Origin: Anaerolineae bacterium
Lineage (GTDB): Bacteria; Chloroflexota; Anaerolineae; 4572-78; J111
Assembly: GCA_023382535.1 (NCBI GenBank)
Contig: JAHDWA010000035.1
Span: 42,474-106,473 of the forward strand
Direction: 5' to 3'
Length of the DNA stretch: 64,000 nucleotides
Position 1 is the first letter of the stretch, and every line of letters begins with the position of its first letter. Shown here piece by piece: positions 58,867 to 64,000 of this stretch. Under the pieces are notes generated by a model. The model was given only the letters and a program-made list of their open reading frames with translations, ran no database searches and was not told where the DNA came from. The position numbers were made by a program, and so were the translations under genes.

Positions 58867-58926
58867 AAAAAACGCCCTCTGTACACCTGGCCTTCTGGTT
58901 CTAAAGGCGCAAAGACAGAGGACGTT
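58867..58926 (-). promoter_or_regulatory. Candidate attenuator hairpin before the secreted-protein gene
   Basis: On the reverse strand AACGTCCTCTGT (58915-58926) pairs with ACAGAGGGCGTT (58871-58882), with one G-U pair, and is followed by TTTTTT, ending about 15 bases before the start at 58851. A terminator inside a 5' leader suggests conditional attenuation. The loop contains a smaller GCCT/AGGC stem. No known riboswitch class was recognised. Confidence 0.5.
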
Positions 58927-59084
58927 TCAGGGTGTTCAAAGCAGCTAAACGACCCTACGGGCAGGTGAGAAAGTTGAAGAATGAACCGCCAATAGCGGCG
59001 CTGCTCAATTTGTTAAGAGTCTAACAGATTTTGGGGTAATTTCAACCGAGGAAAAAGTCCCAAAGGGGAGGGGGAAGGATGGGA

Positions 59085-59163
59085 GAAGATAGAGGATAGA
59101 GGATAGAAAAAATCTATCTGCTATCCGCCATCTGCTATCTGCCATTTGCTACTTGCTATCCTC
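59085..59163. repeat. Word-repeat hairpin ATAGAGGATAG/CTATCTGCTATC
   Basis: AAGATAGAGGATAGAGGATAG is given in two parts as AAGATAGAGGA and TAGAGGATAG; opposite are CTATCTGCTATCC and ATCTGCTATCTGCC, nearly complementary repeated words. It overlaps the end of the next gene (stop at 59149) and likely terminates it. Confidence 0.6.
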
Positions 59164-59733
59164 AGGAGAGGCCGCCCGCCCGTTGAGCCAATCGAGGAGC
59201 TGCTCGACAGCCCAGCGGTGCTGCGGGGCCAATTCGTCCAGGATAAATTTCTGGCGCTCACCCGCCAGGATACGGCGGAGAACAGCGCCTAACCGTCTAA
59301 TTTCAGGGGGCAAAGTCTCATCGCCGGCAAGCTGCTGGGTCAGGGTCCAGAGCTGCTGCCACAGCATGACCTCGCCGGAGCACGCTTCGGCTACTTTCTC
59401 GACCAGTTCCTTAAAGGTAAGGCCGACAGCTTCAGCCTCGTCTGCTTCGGGCAGGGGGGCCTCAATTTGGGCCAGGGTGTCCCGGAGAACTTCGGCCAAC
59501 TCCGGGGTCAGCTCATGGGTTAACTTGACCGGGTCGCGCTCTCCTTGCAGGATGCGTGAAAGGGCGCGGGCGAAGGCACACACCTCAGGCGGAGCCAGGT
59601 TGCCGTTCGCAATCTGGGCCAGCGGCAGGGCAACCTGCCCGACCGGCACAATTCCCTTGGCCGCCGCAACGGTCATCGTCACCATTTTTTCTATTTTTTC
59701 GGCGTAGGTATCGTCCGGCAAGTGTTCGGTCAT
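59149..59733 (-). CDS. Helical protein with internal duplication
   Basis: A 194-residue mostly helical protein. Two similar halves can be aligned: ARALSRILQGERDPVKLTHE and the matching LGAVLRRILAGERQKFILDE, each preceded by NLAPPEVCAF or TLPPEIRRL. So it consists of two copies of a roughly 55-residue helical unit (L-x-x-IL-x-GER). I do not recognise the family; such units appear in Chloroflexota proteins near sensor kinases. It lies 259 bp from the divergent GAF sensor kinase gene, in which a promoter faces the kinase. Confidence 0.55.
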   Translation of the reverse strand: MTEHLPDDTYAEKIEKMVTMTVAAAKGIVPVGQVALPLAQIANGNLAPPEVCAFARALSRILQGERDPVKLTHELTPELAEVLRDTLAQIEAPLPEADEAEAVGLTFKELVEKVAEACSGEVMLWQQLWTLTQQLAGDETLPPEIRRLGAVLRRILAGERQKFILDELAPQHRWAVEQLLDWLNGRAASPEDSK

Positions 59734-59830
59734 AACGAGTCAGAATTATAGCATCGGGGAAGAAAAAAAAGAATTAGCAACCTTCCCATCCTCCAACCTT
59801 CCAGCTTTCCTTTTTCATCCTTACAGCCGA

Positions 59831-59859
59831 TTGCCCGCCAGATTAATTTTTAGTATAAT
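59831..59859 (+). promoter_or_regulatory. Promoter of the first GAF kinase gene
   Basis: TTGCCC (59831-59836), 17 bases, then TATAAT (59854-59859), 134 bases before the start at 59993. A small hairpin TTGCCT/AGGCAA lies just before the start codon. Confidence 0.6.
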
Positions 59860-59992
59860 GGCTGCTGTTGTCTTAATAATGATTTTTGCGCTGGCACAAT
59901 CTGACATGCCAGGAGGTACCTGGCGAGACTCTGCTCTAGATCCGCCATTTTTGATAGTGTAAAAGTGGGAGAGTTGCCTCAAAGGCAAAGCT

Positions 59993-62008
59993 ATGGACCC
60001 AGACCGGGTGTTGGACGCATCACTGGCAGAAGAAAATCCTGCTGAACTGTTGGCCGGAGCCAGACGGCGAGCCACCCTGCTCAACGCGGCAGCCCAGGTT
60101 AGCCGCAATATCTCCTCTATTTTAGACCTTGATACGCTGCTCACCCGCACCGTGGACATTATTTGTGATGAGTACGGCTTTTATTACGCCGGCATCTTCT
60201 TGGTCGAAACCCTGGCCGACAACAAACGCTGGGCGGTGCTCAAGGCGGGCCGGGGCAAAGCGGGCCGGATCATGATCGAGAACCACCACAAGCTGGAAGT
60301 TGGGGGGCGCTCGATGATTGGCGCGTGTACCGCTTTGAATGAAGCCCGGATTGCCCTTGATGTGGGCAAAGAGGCGGTCTGGTTCAACAACCCCTTCCTG
60401 CCCGATACCCGTTCGGAAATGGCCCTGCCCCTGGCTATCGGCGGTATGGTCATCGGCGCGTTGACCGTCCAAAGCACCGCCGAAGCCGCTTTTTCCGCCG
60501 AAGACGTCTTCTCCTTACAGGCTATGGCCGACCAATTGGCCGTGGCGATTAATAATGCCCGGCTGCACCAGCAAAACGCCCAGCTCTTTCAGCAGGCTGC
60601 CCGGCGGGCGGCCTTGTTACAGGCCGGGGCGGTTGTCAGCCGCAACATCACCTCAATTCTAGACCTGGATGAACTGCTCAACAGCACCGTAGATATCATC
60701 TGCAAGGAGTACGGCTTTTACTACGCCGGCATCTTTCTGGCGGACCATACGCCCGACGAAGCCGGCAAACGCTGGGCGGTTCTCCGGGCCGGGTACGGCG
60801 AAGCCGGGCGGGAGTTAATCCGGCGCGGCCACAAGCTGGAAATAGGCGGCAACTCCATGATCGGGGCGGCCACCGGTCTCAACGAAGCCCGTATTGCCCT
60901 GGATGTGGACGCGGAAACGGTCTGGTATCCCAACCCCGTGCTGCCCAAAACGCGCTCCGAAATGGCTCTGCCGTTGATTATCAAGGGCCAAGCCATCGGC
61001 GCCTTGAGCGTGCAAAGCGAGCAGGAAGCTGCCTTCTCAGAAGACGATATTTCGTCGCTGCAAATGATGGCCGACCAGTTGGCGGTGGCCATCAACAATG
61101 CCCGGCTGCTGCAAGATTTGGAGAAAGCGAACCAGGAACTGGTACGGACCAAAACCTTTGAAAGCATCGCCACGGCGACCGGCGAGACCATTCACTGGGT
61201 TGGGAACAAGGCGGCGCCCATCCCGGCCTGTGTGGACCGCACCCGCGAAGATTTCAGCCGCTTTCTGTTTATTGCCGGCGAACTCCTGAGCCGGGCGGAT
61301 GAGACCATCAAGAGCGATGCCCTGGCCCAGTTGGTCATCCAGGCCGGCCAGTACCTGGCCCAGGTTAAACCGGACCTGGCCAGCGGAGTCGAACAGCTCA
61401 AAGATAAACCGCTGAAAAAGTTGCAGCGCATGCTGGATGTAGAGTCGGTGCTGGAAGATTTAACGATCATCGAGGAAAGCGCCGCCACCATCCTGCAAAT
61501 CAAAGAAGATTTGATCGGCCCGGCCCGCCGCCAAAAGTGGCAGGAGGCGGATATTGTCCAGTTGGTCAAGGATAATATCAAAAGTTTTGCCCTGCCTCCC
61601 GGCACCGTTTCCTACAGTATTGACGGCCTGATCCCATCCGTGCGGGTTGACCCGGTCCAAGTGGGGCGAGTCGTCATTAACCTGGTCAAGAACGCGATGG
61701 AGGCGATGGACGAGCAGCTTTCACCACATCTTTTCGTGGCTATTCGCCAGGAAAACGATGAATTTGTCATCGTTGATATTGCCGACAACGGCTGTGGCAT
61801 CCCTGAGGAGGAGCTAACCAAAATCTGGCTGACCTTCCACACCAGCAAAGCCAAAAAAGGCGGCACCGGCTTGGGCCTGCCCGCCTGCCTGCAAAGCATG
61901 GAGCGGATGGGCGGCAAAATTGATGTCACCAGCCAGGTCGGCGTAGGCTCAACCTTTACCCTGCACGTGCCGATCTACCGTCCGGGCGACGAGAACAAAG
62001 CCACGTGA
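59993..62008 (+). CDS. GAF-GAF sensor histidine kinase with atypical phosphoacceptor
   Basis: A 671-residue protein with two tandem GAF domains (about 25-195 and 200-370), highly similar to each other (for example ITSILDLDELLNSTVDIICK and ISSILDLDTLLTRTVDIICD). There is no HisKA; instead a shared box around IHWVGNKAAPI (about 400-410) probably supplies the phosphoacceptor histidine, followed by a helical segment and a HATPase domain with NLVKNAMEAMDEQ, IADNGCGIPEEE and KGGTGLGLPACLQSMERMG. It is cytosolic with no membrane helix. It should sense a ligand or redox signal through GAF domains and phosphorylate an unknown regulator. A closely related kinase follows. Confidence 0.9.
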   Translation: MDPDRVLDASLAEENPAELLAGARRRATLLNAAAQVSRNISSILDLDTLLTRTVDIICDEYGFYYAGIFLVETLADNKRWAVLKAGRGKAGRIMIENHHKLEVGGRSMIGACTALNEARIALDVGKEAVWFNNPFLPDTRSEMALPLAIGGMVIGALTVQSTAEAAFSAEDVFSLQAMADQLAVAINNARLHQQNAQLFQQAARRAALLQAGAVVSRNITSILDLDELLNSTVDIICKEYGFYYAGIFLADHTPDEAGKRWAVLRAGYGEAGRELIRRGHKLEIGGNSMIGAATGLNEARIALDVDAETVWYPNPVLPKTRSEMALPLIIKGQAIGALSVQSEQEAAFSEDDISSLQMMADQLAVAINNARLLQDLEKANQELVRTKTFESIATATGETIHWVGNKAAPIPACVDRTREDFSRFLFIAGELLSRADETIKSDALAQLVIQAGQYLAQVKPDLASGVEQLKDKPLKKLQRMLDVESVLEDLTIIEESAATILQIKEDLIGPARRQKWQEADIVQLVKDNIKSFALPPGTVSYSIDGLIPSVRVDPVQVGRVVINLVKNAMEAMDEQLSPHLFVAIRQENDEFVIVDIADNGCGIPEEELTKIWLTFHTSKAKKGGTGLGLPACLQSMERMGGKIDVTSQVGVGSTFTLHVPIYRPGDENKAT

Positions 62009-62085
62009 AACGTAAAGCGTAAGGCGTAAAGCGTAAGGTATAGAGGCAAAGTCATTACGTTTCACGTTTTACGTTTTACAAAATA
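62005..62085. repeat. Word-repeat hairpin GTGAAACGTAAAG/TTACGTTTCAC
   Basis: GTGAAACGTAAA (62005-62016) and following CGTAAAGCG/CGTAAGGCG words pair with TTACGTTTCAC (62055-62065) and following ACGTTTTACG words. The stop TGA at 62006-62008 of the first kinase lies inside the first word. It may end transcription between the two kinases. Confidence 0.7.
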
Positions 62086-62136
62086 GTACGCTTACACTAT
62101 CATTAACCTACCCTTCATCAGACGAGGAAAAACGAC

Positions 62137-63987
62137 ATGGACCCAACTCAAGTTGAAGCCAGCGTCAACCTGGAAAAAGCCCTCCGCCGGGCGAACCTGC
62201 TGGCAGCAGCGGCGGAAGTCAGCCAAAATATCACCCACATCCTGGATATTGACGAACTGCTGCCCAAAACGGTTGATATTATCTGTGACGCCTACGGCTT
62301 TTATTACGCGGGCGTCTTTTTGATTGATGCCGCCGGCGAATTTGCCGTGCTGCGCGCGGGCCGGGGCGACCCAGGCCGGATTATGATTGAAAACCACCAC
62401 AAGCTGGCTGTGGGGGGCAACTCGATGATTGGGGCATGCACCGCCCTCAATCAAGCCCGTATTTCGCTGGACGTGGACACGGAAAAAGTCTGGTACCCTA
62501 ACCCGGTGCTGCCCGACACCCGCTCAGAAATGGCCCTGCCCCTGGCCATCGGCGATCGGGTGATTGGCGCGGTGACGGTGCAGAGCACCGCAGGCGCGGC
62601 CTTTTCGGATGAAGATGTCTCCTCTTTGCAGGCGATGGCCAACCAGCTTGCGATTGCCATTGACAATGCTTACAAGCGCCGCGAGTTGGAAGAAACTCAC
62701 GCCGAGCTGCTGCGGGCCAAAACGTTTGAGGCCATCGCCACCGCTACCGGCGACGCCATTCACTGGATTGGCAACAAGGCCGAGCCTATCGGCGCCTCAG
62801 CGGAACGAATTCGCTATGATTTCCAACTGCTGGTCTGTGCTGTCGCCGATCTGTTGCAGCAGGACGGCCAGGCGGTCAGCAGCCGGCCCCTGGCTCAAAT
62901 GCTGCTCGACAAGGCCGCTGCCCTACGCCAGGAGAATCCCGACCTGGCCGGTTTAGCCGAGAAGACCACAACCTTACCTGCCGACAAACTGGAAAAACGC
63001 CTCAGCCTGGAGTCGACCCTGGAGGATCTGGATATTATCAGCGACTCTGCCGGCCTGATTCTGAGGATCAAAGAAGACCTGATCGGCCCGGCCCGCGAAC
63101 AGGCGCCCCGGCCGACTATGGTAGACGATGTGCTCAAAGACGCCATCAGCACCCTGGCCCTGCCGCCCGGCCTCATCAAGCTCGACATCTCGCCTAATTT
63201 GCCTTTGGCCGTGGCTGACCCGGTCCAGTTGAATCGAGTCTTTGCCAACCTGATCAAGAATGCCTACGAGGCTATGGAGGGCCAGGCCAGGCCTCGAATT
63301 GACATAAAAGTGCGGCCTGATACCAAGCAGAATCTTGTACTGGTAGATGTGACCGACCACGGGACGGGTATTCCTGCCGCCGATATGGACAAAATTTGGG
63401 TAACTTTCCACACCACCAAGGGCATCAAGGGACATACCGGCCTGGGCCTGCCGGCCTGCCGGTTGATCCTGGAACAAATTGGCGGCAGCATTGCGGTGAC
63501 AAGTCGCGTGGGGCAAGGGTCAACATTTACCGTCAGCCTGCCACTTGACAAAAACACGGAGGCCAAAGCGAAGCTTGAATCGGGCAAGGGCAAAATCTTG
63601 CTGGTGGACGACGACGATAGCTGGCGGCAATTTGCCGGCGTGCTCCTTAAAGCGGCCGGCTATAAAGTCACTATCGCCGCTATGGATTACAGCGCAGACA
63701 ACTACAGCCAGTATGATCTCATTCTTATTGACGACATTCTGGCCGAAGGCGACTCCCTGGCCATTATGCAAGCCATCGTCGCCGCCGGAGCTATCAACAA
63801 AACCGTGGCCGTTTCGTCGAATCCCCGCGTAGAACGCACCAAAGTGCGCATGCTGCTGGGACTGCACAATTTATTACCCAAGCCCTACACGCCGGCCAGC
63901 CTGCTGGATGAAGTCAAAAATGCCCTCGAGGCAGTGCGCGTTAAGTACCAAAATTTAGGCCAAAATAGTGGCAACGAACTTGCATAA
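62137..63987 (+). CDS. GAF sensor histidine kinase with C-terminal receiver
   Basis: A 616-residue protein. One GAF domain (about 25-195), matching those of the upstream kinase, is followed by the same atypical box IHWIGNKAEPI (about 208-218), a helical linker and a HATPase domain with NLIKNAYEAMEGQ, VTDHGTGIPAADM and KGHTGLGLPACRLILEQIGG. A receiver-like domain follows (about 480-605) with LLVDDDDSW, LILIDDILAEG and KPYTP, but it ends the protein, so it would be phosphorylated in cis. It starts 128 bp after the first kinase; AGACGAGGAAA precedes the ATG. Duplicated from the first kinase with loss of one GAF and gain of a receiver. Confidence 0.9.
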   Translation: MDPTQVEASVNLEKALRRANLLAAAAEVSQNITHILDIDELLPKTVDIICDAYGFYYAGVFLIDAAGEFAVLRAGRGDPGRIMIENHHKLAVGGNSMIGACTALNQARISLDVDTEKVWYPNPVLPDTRSEMALPLAIGDRVIGAVTVQSTAGAAFSDEDVSSLQAMANQLAIAIDNAYKRRELEETHAELLRAKTFEAIATATGDAIHWIGNKAEPIGASAERIRYDFQLLVCAVADLLQQDGQAVSSRPLAQMLLDKAAALRQENPDLAGLAEKTTTLPADKLEKRLSLESTLEDLDIISDSAGLILRIKEDLIGPAREQAPRPTMVDDVLKDAISTLALPPGLIKLDISPNLPLAVADPVQLNRVFANLIKNAYEAMEGQARPRIDIKVRPDTKQNLVLVDVTDHGTGIPAADMDKIWVTFHTTKGIKGHTGLGLPACRLILEQIGGSIAVTSRVGQGSTFTVSLPLDKNTEAKAKLESGKGKILLVDDDDSWRQFAGVLLKAAGYKVTIAAMDYSADNYSQYDLILIDDILAEGDSLAIMQAIVAAGAINKTVAVSSNPRVERTKVRMLLGLHNLLPKPYTPASLLDEVKNALEAVRVKYQNLGQNSGNELA

Positions 63988-64000
63988 ATAGGGTGATGAA

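Noticed and set aside
58867..58926. c-di-GMP (GEMM) riboswitch
   Set aside because: The GCGCAAAG-like string is on the opposite strand from the gene and the aptamer core is missing.

Overview
This window looks like a chromosomal fragment from a high-GC Chloroflexota bacterium (Anaerolineae-like). That is inference. It rests on several traits: nSTAND1 NTPases with membrane-anchored WD40 tails, an N-terminal tricorn protease, Thr/Pro-rich lipoproteins, a secreted protein ending in a VYLPIIVK tail, GAF sensor kinases without a classical HisKA domain, and many intergenic hairpins built from short repeated words. I saw no rRNA, tRNA, phage structural gene or transposase.

Layout. 0-4.5 kb: the start of a tricorn protease, three AT-richer small genes (one PD-(D/E)XK-like), an XdhC protein split into two genes, and an acyl-CoA ligase. 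4.8-10.7 kb: a SIR2-like gene followed by two tandem nSTAND1 NTPases, probably a conflict/defence cluster. 10.7-20.4 kb: a DinB-like protein, an FAD protein divergent from a TetR regulator with a palindrome between them, a hybrid histidine kinase, two hypothetical proteins, an SLC13 permease and a STAND-type ATPase. 20.6-24.2 kb: a likely operon of methyltransferase, NAD(P)-binding protein, DUF1772 membrane protein and FAD monooxygenase. 24.6-37.5 kb: a PBP1C-type peptidoglycan synthase, a UPF0175/DUF3368 toxin-antitoxin pair, an MFS transporter, a lipoprotein and a 2114-residue alpha-2-macroglobulin lipoprotein with an intact CxEQ thioester motif.

37.6-45.5 kb is the accessory island. It holds two MNT nucleotidyltransferase antitoxins, each followed by a broken HEPN partner; an HU-like protein with a DUF4469-like tail; a 22-bp tandem repeat array; an AT-rich, translationally coupled nuclease-like/Ski2-like helicase pair (the best candidate for an undescribed or variant defence system); a protein with an effector-associated-like N-terminus; and a zinc ribbon. 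45.5-52.2 kb: metallo-beta-lactamase-fold hydrolases, an O-methyltransferase, an arylamine N-acetyltransferase, membrane proteins and an alpha/beta hydrolase. 52.2-56.6 kb: a NACHT-like STAND protein and a winged-helix protein with a death-like/effector-associated tail, a second probable conflict module. 56.7-64 kb: a cold-shock protein with a long leader, a secreted multidomain protein, a helical repeat protein, and two paralogous GAF sensor kinases sharing an unusual IHWxGNKA box.

No database search was possible. Family names come from recognised motifs and remembered family features.
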